From Paenibacillus rhizosphaerae (GTDB taxonomy: Bacteria > Bacillota > Bacilli > Paenibacillales > Paenibacillaceae), in the NCBI RefSeq assembly GCF_014192015.1, contig NZ_JACHXJ010000001.1, positions 248,001-312,000 on the forward strand: a stretch of DNA of 64,000 nucleotides, given 5' to 3'. The notes below the pieces were generated by a model that made no database searches, was not told where the DNA came from, and saw nothing but the letters and a program-made list of their open reading frames with translations. Shown here piece after piece: positions 33,683-42,412 of the stretch (its first letter is position 1; every line of letters starts with the position of its first letter). A program made the translations under genes and the position numbers.

Positions 33683-35935
33683 ATGGGGAAACGGAATTGG
33701 TTTTACCGCCAGCTTTTTTCATATATGCCGGCCTTTTTAATCGTCATTTCGTTTATTTTTTTCGTCTTCTTTCAAATGCTGGGGGATCAGAGCCGCAAGG
33801 AAGCCGTAAAAGCCAATGAGACGCTGATGCTGCAGGCAATGAGCTCCATTGATTCCTCCCTGAAAACGATCGAGCAGATGCTGATGACGGAACTGCTAAA
33901 TAATCCGGATTTGTCGACTTTTTATAAAAGCGGAACCGAAAACGACTATTACCTGAACATCCGGATCGTCAAGTTTATGAATAATTTCAGAAACTCCTAT
34001 CCCTTGGTGGATTCCATTTATCTCGTCCGGTCCAGCGACGGATTTGTCCTGAGCAATGCGACCAGCTCCAGCCTGGAAGACTATCCGGATGAGCCTTTTA
34101 TCAAGCCGTACATCGAGCAGGCCAGGAAGGATGAGGGCTGGAGCGGTGTCCGCTCATTCGAGGAGTTCAGCATCAAAGGGCCGAAACGGGTCGTGAGCCT
34201 TGCGCTGAAGGCGCCTTTCCTGAAGACCGGACAGGGATTTCTGGTCGTGAACGTAACGGCGGATGGGCTGAGCCAGTTGATCGAAAGCATGTACAGCCGG
34301 GATGTCAGCTACATCCATATCATCGACAAGTCCGGGGCAGACGTGCTGCCGAACGGTAAATCGGAGCAGGAGCGCAGCATCGTGTCGAGCGCCATTTCGC
34401 CCGTGACCGGGTGGGATTACCAAAGCGGACTGATAAACGGAAAATGGGTGGACGTGGCCAGCCAGCTCTATAACGTCTGGTTCATCCTCGGTATCGTCAT
34501 GATCGCTGCGGGCGGCCTGTGGATCGTTTATGCCGCTCGGAAAAATTACAAGCCGATCGAAAGAATCGTCACCCAGGTGCAAAAGTTATCCCAGACGAAG
34601 GCGGCGGCCCTGATGCAGGGCAGCGGCCAGGACGAGTTTACTTTTTTGCAGTCCGCCATTAACCAGATGCTGGAGCAGTCCAACACCTATCAGCGCCAGT
34701 TCCGCGAGGATCTGCATGTCAAGAAGGCGTATTTGTTCCAGCAGCTGGTCGAAGGGCAGCATCTTCCGAAATCTGAAGAATGGGAGATGCTGCGGGACAT
34801 GATGCAGCTCAACGATCTCGACATGCCGCAGGTCGTGTGTGTCGTGGAGATCGACAAATTTGCTTCGTTCTGCAGCCAGTTTACTCAAGAGGACCAGTAC
34901 TTGATGAAGTTCGCCCTGAAGAGCGTCATCCAGGAAACCGCCCAGGAGCACGGAGGCATCGTGTGGACGGAGTGGATTTCGGGGGATGGGCTGGGGGTGC
35001 TGGTGCAAATCGAGGAGGTGGACGATCCCCAGGGCCGGGTCACGGATATGCTGGATCATGCAAGAAAATGGGTGCAGGAGCATTTGAAGCTCACTGTAAC
35101 GATCGGTGCGGGAGCGGTAGCCCGGTGCCCGGCCGAGATTCCGGAATCTTACACCCATGCCCAGCAGGCCCTGAAATATAAAATGGTTCTTGGCAGCAAT
35201 CGGATCATTTTCTATGACTCGCTGGCCAAAGAGGATCAGGTAGCCATGTTCGATTTTTTTCAGCTGGTCCACTCCATCGCCCAATCGTACCGGATTGGCA
35301 AGCCGGACTGGATGGACAAGTACGACCAATTGATTCAAGGCATCGGGCAGCATCTGCTGAGCCGCGACCATATCGTCAGCCTGGCGGATTATTTGATCTA
35401 TTCCATCGGGCGGGAAATGGGCAAAATGACGAAGGAATATCAGGAGCTGTGGGAGGAAGCCGGACACCGTCCTCTCCAGCAGGCGCTGCATGCGTCCGAT
35501 ACTTTCGAGCAGGTGGAAGAGAGCTTCAAGCAGACGCTGGAATGGTGTTATGAACAGTTGCTGCAGATTCAGGTTACCCGGAATCATTCGGATACGATCC
35601 GCAAGGTCCGCGAAACGATGGAGCGGGAATTTGCCAATCCGGATTTGTCGCTCGACTTCCTCAGCGACCGGTTCGACCTCCCGTCCAAAACGCTCAGTAA
35701 ATTGTTCAAGGAGGAAACCGGGCAGAAGTTTGTGGATTATTTAATCGAGCTTAGGGTCAGCCGCGCCCGGATGCTGCTGGAGAATACGGATCATGCCGTT
35801 CAGGAAATCGCAGAAGAAGTCGGATATTTGAATGTCATTTCGTTTGGCCGTATGTTTAAAAAAATCGTAGGCCTGTCTCCGGGGGAATACCGTGATCACA
35901 TCACCCGGACAGAGCGGGACTCCGCCGCTCTCTGA
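33683..35935 (+). CDS. Membrane-anchored AraC-family regulator (YesS-like)
   Basis: A 750-residue protein. It has an N-terminal transmembrane helix (about 15-35), an extracellular sensor domain (about 36-260), a second helix (about 265-283), a cytoplasmic middle region (about 300-630) and a C-terminal AraC double HTH (about 640-740, with S-L-D-F-L-S-D-R-F and V-G-Y-L-N-V-I-S-F-G-R-M-F-K). Such YesS-type one-component regulators sit in front of YteP/YtcP/YtcQ-type ABC operons and control uptake of pectin-derived oligosaccharides. ATG 33683 is preferred; a GTG at 33671 overlaps the ribosome site. Confidence 0.88.
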   Translation: MGKRNWFYRQLFSYMPAFLIVISFIFFVFFQMLGDQSRKEAVKANETLMLQAMSSIDSSLKTIEQMLMTELLNNPDLSTFYKSGTENDYYLNIRIVKFMNNFRNSYPLVDSIYLVRSSDGFVLSNATSSSLEDYPDEPFIKPYIEQARKDEGWSGVRSFEEFSIKGPKRVVSLALKAPFLKTGQGFLVVNVTADGLSQLIESMYSRDVSYIHIIDKSGADVLPNGKSEQERSIVSSAISPVTGWDYQSGLINGKWVDVASQLYNVWFILGIVMIAAGGLWIVYAARKNYKPIERIVTQVQKLSQTKAAALMQGSGQDEFTFLQSAINQMLEQSNTYQRQFREDLHVKKAYLFQQLVEGQHLPKSEEWEMLRDMMQLNDLDMPQVVCVVEIDKFASFCSQFTQEDQYLMKFALKSVIQETAQEHGGIVWTEWISGDGLGVLVQIEEVDDPQGRVTDMLDHARKWVQEHLKLTVTIGAGAVARCPAEIPESYTHAQQALKYKMVLGSNRIIFYDSLAKEDQVAMFDFFQLVHSIAQSYRIGKPDWMDKYDQLIQGIGQHLLSRDHIVSLADYLIYSIGREMGKMTKEYQELWEEAGHRPLQQALHASDTFEQVEESFKQTLEWCYEQLLQIQVTRNHSDTIRKVRETMEREFANPDLSLDFLSDRFDLPSKTLSKLFKEETGQKFVDYLIELRVSRARMLLENTDHAVQEIAEEVGYLNVISFGRMFKKIVGLSPGEYRDHITRTERDSAAL

Positions 35936-35969
35936 CAAGGCTGTTTGCGCCGATTTCTCAAGGTGCCGT

Positions 35970-36004
35970 ATCCCGCCGGGACAGATCCCTGCGGGATTTT
36001 TTTG
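35970..36004 (+). terminator. Terminator after YesS-like gene
   Basis: ATCCCGC / GCGGGAT with a 14-base loop and a run of seven T. It separates the regulator from the transport operon. Confidence 0.8.
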
Positions 36005-36194
36005 GGTATGGACGAGGCCGCAAAGAAAAAAGTTGTACGGAGAAAAAGGTTTACCCCGCCAATCTTTTCCTATTGGACCGCCGATTCAGCAGGGACGCGG
36101 AAATAAGTTGACCGGGCGAAAGTTGTATATTGAACGCATCCGTGCCGTGCCGATAACATGAAGGCAACTCAAGCGCAAAGGAGAGTCGGCAGGT

Positions 36195-37169
36195 ATGGAA
36201 GCAACTCGCAGCAAGGCGGCTTCGCCGCATCCCCCCGGATTGGCCGCCCGACGGAAGAGGGCGGGGTCACAGGCCGGCCGGAAAATAAGGAAGCACTGGC
36301 AGTTTTATGTGCTCGTCTTTCTCCCTCTGCTTTATATCGTCATTTTCAAGTACGTGCCCATGTTCGGCGTCATCATCGCATTTAAGGAGTACAACGTCGT
36401 ACAGGGCATCCTCGGCAGCCCGTGGGCCGGGCTGAAGTACTTCAAGCAGCTGTTCGATACCCCGTTCTTCTGGCAGTACTTTAAGAACACGCTCGAAATT
36501 TCGCTGTACGGCATGGCCATCGGATTTCCCGCGCCGATCATCCTGGCGCTGGCGCTGAACGAAATTCGCAACGGCTTGTTCAAGAAATCGGTCCAAATGA
36601 TTACCTATGCGCCTTACTTCATATCAACGGTCGTCATCGTATCGATCCTGATCGTCAACTTATCGCCGAACGTCGGGCTCTTGAGCAACATCTTCAGGTC
36701 GCTCGGGATGGAGCCGATCGATTTTATGGGCCAGGCGGGATACTTCAAAACGATATACGTCCTTTCGGATGTATGGCAGTTTACTGGCTACGGGGCCATC
36801 ATCTATATAGCGGCGCTGTCCGGGGTCAATCCCGATTTATATGAGGCCGCCAAGGTGGACGGAGCTTCCCGGTTTCAAAAAATTGTCCATATCGACCTTC
36901 CCAGCCTCGTTCCGGTCATCGTCATCATGCTGATTCTGAACCTGGGACAGATCATGGGGCTGGGCTTCGAGAAGATCTACTTAATGCAAAATCCGCTGAA
37001 CCTGAACACGTCGGAGGTCATTTCGACTTACGTCTATAAGATCGGCTTGCTGGGTGCCAACTTCAGCTTCTCGGCCGCAATCGGTCTGTTCAACTCGGTC
37101 ATTAACTTTGTGCTGCTGATCCTTGTCAATTTCATCGCCAAAAAGATCTCGTCCAACAGTTTATGGTAG
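36195..37169 (+). CDS. Sugar ABC transporter permease (YteP/LplB-like)
   Basis: A 324-residue permease with six helices and the EAA-type loop E-A-A-K-V-D-G-A-S-R-F-Q-K-I at about 215-228, which contacts the ATPase. It has a basic N-terminal extension of about 35 residues. It belongs to the YteP/LplB group that imports complex pectin oligosaccharides. AAGGAGAG precedes the ATG. It is first gene of the YteP-YtcP-binding protein operon; no ATPase gene is present, so a shared one (such as MsmX) is probably used. Confidence 0.9.
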   Translation: MEATRSKAASPHPPGLAARRKRAGSQAGRKIRKHWQFYVLVFLPLLYIVIFKYVPMFGVIIAFKEYNVVQGILGSPWAGLKYFKQLFDTPFFWQYFKNTLEISLYGMAIGFPAPIILALALNEIRNGLFKKSVQMITYAPYFISTVVIVSILIVNLSPNVGLLSNIFRSLGMEPIDFMGQAGYFKTIYVLSDVWQFTGYGAIIYIAALSGVNPDLYEAAKVDGASRFQKIVHIDLPSLVPVIVIMLILNLGQIMGLGFEKIYLMQNPLNLNTSEVISTYVYKIGLLGANFSFSAAIGLFNSVINFVLLILVNFIAKKISSNSLW

Positions 37170-37183
37170 GAGGTGCGAAAAGC

Positions 37184-38077
37184 ATGCACTCAACGAAAAT
37201 ACGCGAGGCGGTAGCGGACCGGCTGTTTTTGGGCATCGTCTACCTGTTTTTATCGCTGGTACTGATCGTCATTTTATTTCCTTTGCTGCATGTGCTGAGC
37301 GCATCCTTCAGCTCGCCGGCGGCGGTGACGTCCGGGAAGGTATGGCTCTGGCCCGTCAATTTCAGCCTGGTCGGCTACAAGGCGGTATTCCAAAATTCCG
37401 ATATTTTGATCGGGTTCGGCAATTCGCTCTTTTATTCGGTCGTGGGTACGCTCATTAACGTGTCGTTCACCGTGATGCTGGCCTATCCGCTGGCGCGCAA
37501 AACGTTTTACGGCCGCGGGCTGATTATGGTGCTGATCGTGTTTACGATGTTTTTCGACGGCGGGCTGATTCCGAACTATCTGCTCGTCAAATCCCTGGGC
37601 ATGGTCAATACGAGATGGGCCATGATCATCCCCGGCGCACTGGCCGTATTTCAGGTCATCATCGCCAGAACGTTCTTCCAGTCGCTTCCCGACGAGCTGG
37701 CCGAAGCCGCCGAGATGGACGGATGCAGCGACATGAGATTTTTTCTGCAGGTCGTACTGCCGTTATCCAAGCCGATCCTTGCGGTATTGTTCCTGATGTA
37801 TGCCATCGGGCACTGGAATGCCTACTTCAATGCACTCATTTACCTGAAAGACAACAGCATGTTCCCTCTGCAAATCTTCCTGCGGAACATTCTCATCCTG
37901 AGCTCGGAAAATTCCGACATGATGACCAATGTGAACAGCCTGCTCGTGCAGCAGGGGCTGAAGGATTTGCTGAAATATTCGCTTATCGTCGTCTCCAGTG
38001 CGCCGGTGCTGATCATTTATCCTTTTGTCCAGAAGCATTTTGTTAAAGGAGTCATGATCGGATCGCTGAAGGGATGA
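37184..38077 (+). CDS. Sugar ABC transporter permease (YtcP-like)
   Basis: A 297-residue permease with six helices and an EAA loop (E-A-A-E-M-D-G-C-S) at about 177-185, ending in V-M-I-G-S-L-K-G, the typical family tail. The start at 37184 follows AGGAGGTG with an 8-base spacing; the longer frame overlaps the previous gene. It pairs with the YteP-like permease 15 bp upstream and with the binding protein downstream. Confidence 0.9.
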   Translation: MHSTKIREAVADRLFLGIVYLFLSLVLIVILFPLLHVLSASFSSPAAVTSGKVWLWPVNFSLVGYKAVFQNSDILIGFGNSLFYSVVGTLINVSFTVMLAYPLARKTFYGRGLIMVLIVFTMFFDGGLIPNYLLVKSLGMVNTRWAMIIPGALAVFQVIIARTFFQSLPDELAEAAEMDGCSDMRFFLQVVLPLSKPILAVLFLMYAIGHWNAYFNALIYLKDNSMFPLQIFLRNILILSSENSDMMTNVNSLLVQQGLKDLLKYSLIVVSSAPVLIIYPFVQKHFVKGVMIGSLKG

Positions 38078-38195
38078 AGGTGGTGGACGGAATTACGTAA
38101 GGGGGGTGTGACTGGGTTAACGCTGCAGGATGTTTTGAAGTGGTCATTGGTAAGGGGGCATGGATATGAGCCATTCAAGCAAAGGAGGAATTTCT

Positions 38196-41100
38196 TTGAA
38201 AAAACGGGCATTTATTGGCTTAAGCGTGTTATTGGTATTATCCCTACTGCTGTCTGCATGCGGAGGCTCCAAGCAGGAGCAGAATGACGCAGGGGCCGCT
38301 GCCTCGGATCCCAGTAAACCGGTGGAGCTGTCAGTATTCGCACCGCAGCAGGCGGGGATCGAAAACATGGACGTCAACAAGTTCTCCAAGTACATCGAGG
38401 ACAAGCTCGGCATCAAGTTCAACTGGAGCACGGTGCCGGACGCCGGCTTCAGCGACAAGAAGCTGCTGCTTCTGGCGAGCGGCGACTACCCGGCCGTCAT
38501 TATGAACGCGGGCATATCCAAGGCGGATCAGATCAAATACGGCCAGCAGGGAGCCTTCATCCCGCTGAACGATCTGATCGATCAATATGCTCCCAACATT
38601 AAAAAGGCGATGGAGGACGTGTCTTACCTGAAGCAGGGCATGGTCGCCCCGGACGGCAAAATTTACGCGCTGCCGAAGCTGAACGAATGTCTGCACTGCA
38701 CCTATGGGCAGCGGATGTGGATCAATACCTCCTGGCTGGAGAAGCTGGGCCTGTCGATGCCGACGACGACCGATGAGTTTTACAACGTTCTGAAGGCCTT
38801 TAAGGAGAAAGACCCGAACGGCAACGGCAAAGCCGACGAAATTCCGTTCACGACCTCGTCCGACGGTGTGTGGGGAGGCGGAGTTGATTCGTTCCTGCTG
38901 AACGCCTTTATCTATGACAACACCTCGGATTATTTAAGCGTCAAGGATGGCCAGGTCATCTACTCGCCGGCGCAGCCTGAATGGAAAGAAGGACTGAAGT
39001 ATTTACGCAAGCTGTTTGAAGAGGGCTTGATGGATAAAGCCGTTTTTACGCAGAACAACGATGCGGTGAAGCAGCTGGCCAACAAGCCGGACGCCGCCGT
39101 GGGCACCGTCGGATACGCGCTGCTCAGCAGCGCCTTCAGCGTAGATGATTCGAACCCGAGACATAAGGATTACGATGTCGTTCCGCCGCTCAAAGGTCCA
39201 AACGGAGTCCAGATGACAGGCTACAGCATCGGCGCGGGCGACGGATCGTTCGTGATCACGAATAAGGCAACGAAAGAGGAGCAGGTTGCTGCCATCAAGC
39301 TGGCGGATTACCTCTGGTCCGAAGAAGGAACGGTCATGACCTCCTGGGGCTTTGAAGGCGAAGGCTGGAAAAAAGCCGACAGCGGCAAGCTGGATTACAA
39401 CGGCAAACCGGCGAAGTATGAAGTCGTTCCGAAAGCTCCATCCGCGAACGGGGAAACGACACTGGACAATTTCTGGTGGCAGCTCGGCACAATGCAGATG
39501 CTCAACTCCATCCGCGAATCCTTTGCCGCTCCAAGCGATCCGCTGGGCAACGGTGCCTATGAATACCGCTTGTGGCTGGCCGCCAAAAAATACGAGCCTT
39601 TCGCCAAGCCGGAAGTGGTCTATCCTGCGGATACGTTCATTGATCCGGCGGACGCCATGACGGTTGCGCAAATGCAGAAGTCGCTGACCGATTATGTGAA
39701 ATCGAGCCTGGCGCAGTTTGTGACGGGAAACAAAGACATCGACAAGGATTGGGACAGCTACATCGCCGGCTTCAATGGACTAGGTATTCATACCTGCAAT
39801 CAAAACCAAGATGGAGGGCATTTCATGATGGTTACGACCGAAAGGATCCGATACGCCGCACAGGTTCAGCCGACCGAACGGCAGCTGGCCGTACAGGAAA
39901 TGGAATTCTACGCGTTCATTCATTTTACGGTCAATACATTTACGGACCGGGAGTGGGGAGACGGGAAGGAGGACCCGGCTATCTTTAACCCGGCGGAGCT
40001 GGATGCCGGCCAATGGGTGGCGGCGATCAAGTCAGCCGGGATGAAGGGGCTGATTCTGACCTGCAAGCATCACGACGGTTTCTGCCTCTGGCCGAGCCGG
40101 TATACGGAGCACTCGGTCAAGAACAGCCCGTGGAAGGACGGGCAGGGCGATGTGGTCCGGGAAGTGTCGGAGGCCTGCCGGAGAGAAGGCATACGCTTCG
40201 GCATTTACCTGTCGCCCTGGGACCGGCATGAGCCTACATACGGCGATTCGCCGGCGTATAATGAATATTTTACCCATCAGCTGAGGGAGCTGCTGACCGG
40301 TTACGGTGACGTGTTCTGCGTCTGGTTCGACGGCGCCTGCGGCGAAGGGCCGAACGGCAAGCGCCAGGAGTACGACTGGGACGCTTACTACGCGCTGATT
40401 CGCGAGCTGCAGCCGGAGGCGGCGATTTCGGTCTGCGGTCCGGACATCCGCTGGTGCGGCAACGAAGCCGGCCACTGCAGGGAATCGGAGTGGAGCGTCG
40501 TGCCCGCGTCGCTGCGGGATAACGAGAAGATCCAGGCGAAATCGCAGCAGGAGGACGATCCGGCGTTTGCCCGGAGCTACCGGTCGGAGGATGAGGACTT
40601 GGGCAGCCGGGCGGTCATCGAGCACGAGCAGGAGCTGGTCTGGTATCCGGCGGAGGTCAACACGTCGATCCGTCCGGGCTGGTTCTACCATGCCTCTGAA
40701 GATGACAAGGTCAAATCGCTGGATGAGCTGATGAACGTATATTATGGATCGGTCGGCGGCAACGCGACGTTCCTGCTCAACCTTCCGCCGGACCCGCGCG
40801 GTCTCATTCACGAGCGGGACGTCCAGCGCCTGCAGGAGCTGGGGGACCGTATCCGCGGCACGTTTGGCACCAACTTGGCGTCAGGGGCCGCCGTAGAGGC
40901 ATCCGTCCAAGCCGAAGGCCATCAGGCGGAACAGGTCCTTGACGGACAGCCGGACACGTACTGGGCACCGCCCGAAGGCACGGAGCAGGCGTCGCTGACG
41001 CTGGATTTGCAAAGGGAGACCGCCTTTGATCACGTCGTGCTGCAGGAATACCGGTACAGCCAGCGAGTCGAGCGCTTTGAGCTCGAATATCTGGACGGGG

Positions 41101-41252
41101 ACACATGGAAATCAGCTTACACGGGTACGGTTATCGGCCACAAGCGGATTTGCCGTTTTCCCGCCGTCAAGAGCCGTTATATCCGGCTTCAAATCCTGGA
41201 GTCCCGTTGGTACCCGCAAATTTCCTCCATCCGGCTCTATCTGCAGCCATAG
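38196..41252 (+). CDS. Fused ABC sugar-binding lipoprotein and GH29 alpha-L-fucosidase
   Basis: One uninterrupted frame of 1018 residues. Residues 1-24 are a lipoprotein signal (L-L-L-S-A-C-G-G). Residues about 25-530 are a YtcQ/LplA-type solute-binding protein. The frame then runs through H-T-C-N-Q-N-Q-D-G-G-H-F straight into a GH29 fucosidase (from residue 544), with K-H-H-D-G-F and the nucleophile aspartate 712 in V-W-F-D-G-A. A coagulation-factor-5/8-like carbohydrate-binding domain fills about residues 885-1018. TTG 38196 is chosen as start for AAAGGAGG 7 bases upstream. The binding protein lacks its usual last ~20 residues and stop. Either a true fusion that would display the fucosidase on the cell surface, or a frameshift/sequence error joining two genes. 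Confidence 0.7.
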   Translation: MKKRAFIGLSVLLVLSLLLSACGGSKQEQNDAGAAASDPSKPVELSVFAPQQAGIENMDVNKFSKYIEDKLGIKFNWSTVPDAGFSDKKLLLLASGDYPAVIMNAGISKADQIKYGQQGAFIPLNDLIDQYAPNIKKAMEDVSYLKQGMVAPDGKIYALPKLNECLHCTYGQRMWINTSWLEKLGLSMPTTTDEFYNVLKAFKEKDPNGNGKADEIPFTTSSDGVWGGGVDSFLLNAFIYDNTSDYLSVKDGQVIYSPAQPEWKEGLKYLRKLFEEGLMDKAVFTQNNDAVKQLANKPDAAVGTVGYALLSSAFSVDDSNPRHKDYDVVPPLKGPNGVQMTGYSIGAGDGSFVITNKATKEEQVAAIKLADYLWSEEGTVMTSWGFEGEGWKKADSGKLDYNGKPAKYEVVPKAPSANGETTLDNFWWQLGTMQMLNSIRESFAAPSDPLGNGAYEYRLWLAAKKYEPFAKPEVVYPADTFIDPADAMTVAQMQKSLTDYVKSSLAQFVTGNKDIDKDWDSYIAGFNGLGIHTCNQNQDGGHFMMVTTERIRYAAQVQPTERQLAVQEMEFYAFIHFTVNTFTDREWGDGKEDPAIFNPAELDAGQWVAAIKSAGMKGLILTCKHHDGFCLWPSRYTEHSVKNSPWKDGQGDVVREVSEACRREGIRFGIYLSPWDRHEPTYGDSPAYNEYFTHQLRELLTGYGDVFCVWFDGACGEGPNGKRQEYDWDAYYALIRELQPEAAISVCGPDIRWCGNEAGHCRESEWSVVPASLRDNEKIQAKSQQEDDPAFARSYRSEDEDLGSRAVIEHEQELVWYPAEVNTSIRPGWFYHASEDDKVKSLDELMNVYYGSVGGNATFLLNLPPDPRGLIHERDVQRLQELGDRIRGTFGTNLASGAAVEASVQAEGHQAEQVLDGQPDTYWAPPEGTEQASLTLDLQRETAFDHVVLQEYRYSQRVERFELEYLDGDTWKSAYTGTVIGHKRICRFPAVKSRYIRLQILESRWYPQISSIRLYLQP
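39825..41252 (+). CDS. Internal start: alpha-L-fucosidase (GH29) as a separate protein
   Basis: Inside the fused frame, GGAGGG (39813-39818) lies 6 bases before an ATG at 39825, a normal ribosome site and start. From there a 475-residue GH29 enzyme with C-terminal F5/8-type domain and no signal peptide would be made. GH29 enzymes release alpha-L-fucose by a retaining mechanism; the nucleophile is Asp169 in this numbering. This is the likely original gene start before the upstream stop was lost. Confidence 0.65.
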   Translation: MMVTTERIRYAAQVQPTERQLAVQEMEFYAFIHFTVNTFTDREWGDGKEDPAIFNPAELDAGQWVAAIKSAGMKGLILTCKHHDGFCLWPSRYTEHSVKNSPWKDGQGDVVREVSEACRREGIRFGIYLSPWDRHEPTYGDSPAYNEYFTHQLRELLTGYGDVFCVWFDGACGEGPNGKRQEYDWDAYYALIRELQPEAAISVCGPDIRWCGNEAGHCRESEWSVVPASLRDNEKIQAKSQQEDDPAFARSYRSEDEDLGSRAVIEHEQELVWYPAEVNTSIRPGWFYHASEDDKVKSLDELMNVYYGSVGGNATFLLNLPPDPRGLIHERDVQRLQELGDRIRGTFGTNLASGAAVEASVQAEGHQAEQVLDGQPDTYWAPPEGTEQASLTLDLQRETAFDHVVLQEYRYSQRVERFELEYLDGDTWKSAYTGTVIGHKRICRFPAVKSRYIRLQILESRWYPQISSIRLYLQP

Positions 41253-41300
41253 AACAGAACAATTACAGCTTCGTTTAATCTTATACAATGAAATGATCAG

Positions 41301-41350
41301 ACTCCTCGATGAGGCGACCCGTACAGGGTCTGCCCGCGGGGAGTTTTTTT
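41301..41350 (+). terminator. Terminator after fucosidase
   Basis: ACTCC / GGAGT with inner pairs and a run of seven T. Confidence 0.6.
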
Positions 41351-41434
41351 GCGGTTTTCCGACATTCCGGCCTCAGTATAATGTTAATGAACTTCGAACC
41401 AAAATTTCAAATGATGGAAGGTGGGATATTCGTA

Positions 41435-42223
41435 TTGGATAGATCTTCACTGTACACCGATCTCGTAACTTACCCTTCCGGATGGAAAATGGGCATGCAT
41501 GTGCATCCCCATTTCGAAATCTGCGTAGTCACTTTCGGACGAGGTGTATTTTATGCAGAAGACCAGGTCTTTTCGATTCAGGAGGGGGACGTTATCCTGA
41601 TCACCCCCGGCGTACCTCACGACTACAGCTCCGTCACACCGATCCGCTTCGCCGTCCTGCAGGTTGACCATTTGTCGCATGAGCTTGAAAGGTTATTTTT
41701 TCAAATGACGAATGAAGAAACGCTGCACCTGTTTCCCCTGGCCCATTATGCATTGGAGCGTTTTGAGAAATTGTTCAGCGTGTGGCTTCACATCACGTCC
41801 GTGCGCCCGAACCAGCTGTTTAACCGGTTTTTAAAAACATGGGTCGAATTATTTCTGTTGTTCTTATTGGAGCGCATCGAACAGCAGGATTCCAGAATCA
41901 CGCTGGACGCCGTTGCCGAGTACATCCGCACCAACCTGGACAAAGAAATGAAGGTGACCGATTTGGCGCGGATGATCCGCATGTCGGAGAGCGGGCTGCG
42001 CGCCTGTTTCAAAAAGACTTACGGTCTCTCGCCCAAGCAGTATTTACAGCAGTACCGGATGTCCGAAGCTAAAATGCTGCTTACCTCTTCCGACAAGACG
42101 GTTCAGCAAATCGCGAGTGAGGTCGGATTCCCCAATATTCATGCGTTCTCCGCCTGGTTTCATAAGCAGATGGGGTTGTCTCCCACGGCCTGGAGGAAAG
42201 AGCAGCGAAGGAGGGGCGGGTAA
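41435..42223 (+). CDS. AraC-family regulator with cupin sensor domain
   Basis: An AraC regulator of about 262 residues. The N-terminal cupin (M-H-V-H-P-H-F-E-I at about 20-28, then E-G-D-V-I-L-I-T-P-G-V-P-H) binds a small ligand; the C-terminal double HTH lies at about 165-255 (V-T-D-L-A-R-M-I-R-M-S-E-S and I-A-S-E-V-G-F-P-N-I-H-A-F-S). The start is uncertain: a TATAAT at 41377-41382 and GGAAGGTGG favour the TTG at 41435, but ATGs at 41384, 41390 and 41411-41414 are in frame. It likely controls the following ABC/GH4 genes. Confidence 0.8.
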   Translation: MDRSSLYTDLVTYPSGWKMGMHVHPHFEICVVTFGRGVFYAEDQVFSIQEGDVILITPGVPHDYSSVTPIRFAVLQVDHLSHELERLFFQMTNEETLHLFPLAHYALERFEKLFSVWLHITSVRPNQLFNRFLKTWVELFLLFLLERIEQQDSRITLDAVAEYIRTNLDKEMKVTDLARMIRMSESGLRACFKKTYGLSPKQYLQQYRMSEAKMLLTSSDKTVQQIASEVGFPNIHAFSAWFHKQMGLSPTAWRKEQRRRGG

Positions 42224-42330
42224 AAGAACGCGGTCTGTCTTTGAGGAATGTTCATCGATAATCGTAAAACTTGTGAAGTTTTTTATAAATACAGCGAAGG
42301 CGCCAATTTATAAAATAGGCTTGCACGTTT

Positions 42331-42364
42331 AAGAAAACGCTGTCAAAAAGAAAACACTGTCAAA
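42331..42364 (+). repeat. Tandem 17-bp direct repeat, cre-like, before sugar ABC operon
   Basis: AAGAAAACGCTGTCAAA (42331-42347) is followed immediately by AAGAAAACACTGTCAAA (42348-42364), one mismatch. The first copy fits the cre consensus except at its second base. It lies about 50 bp before the permease start and could be a regulator-binding site. Confidence 0.5.
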
Positions 42365-42412
42365 GGAGGGGGAATCCGCTAAATCCGCAAAAATCGGCTA
42401 GGAGGTGTCTGC

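Noticed and set aside
34586..35587. Long minus-strand open frame inside the YesS-like gene
   Set aside because: Shadow frame; the plus-strand product is a clear AraC regulator.
41344..41434. Longer N-terminal starts for the second AraC gene (upstream of the TATAAT at 41377)
   Set aside because: They would begin before or inside the likely promoter and have no ribosome site.
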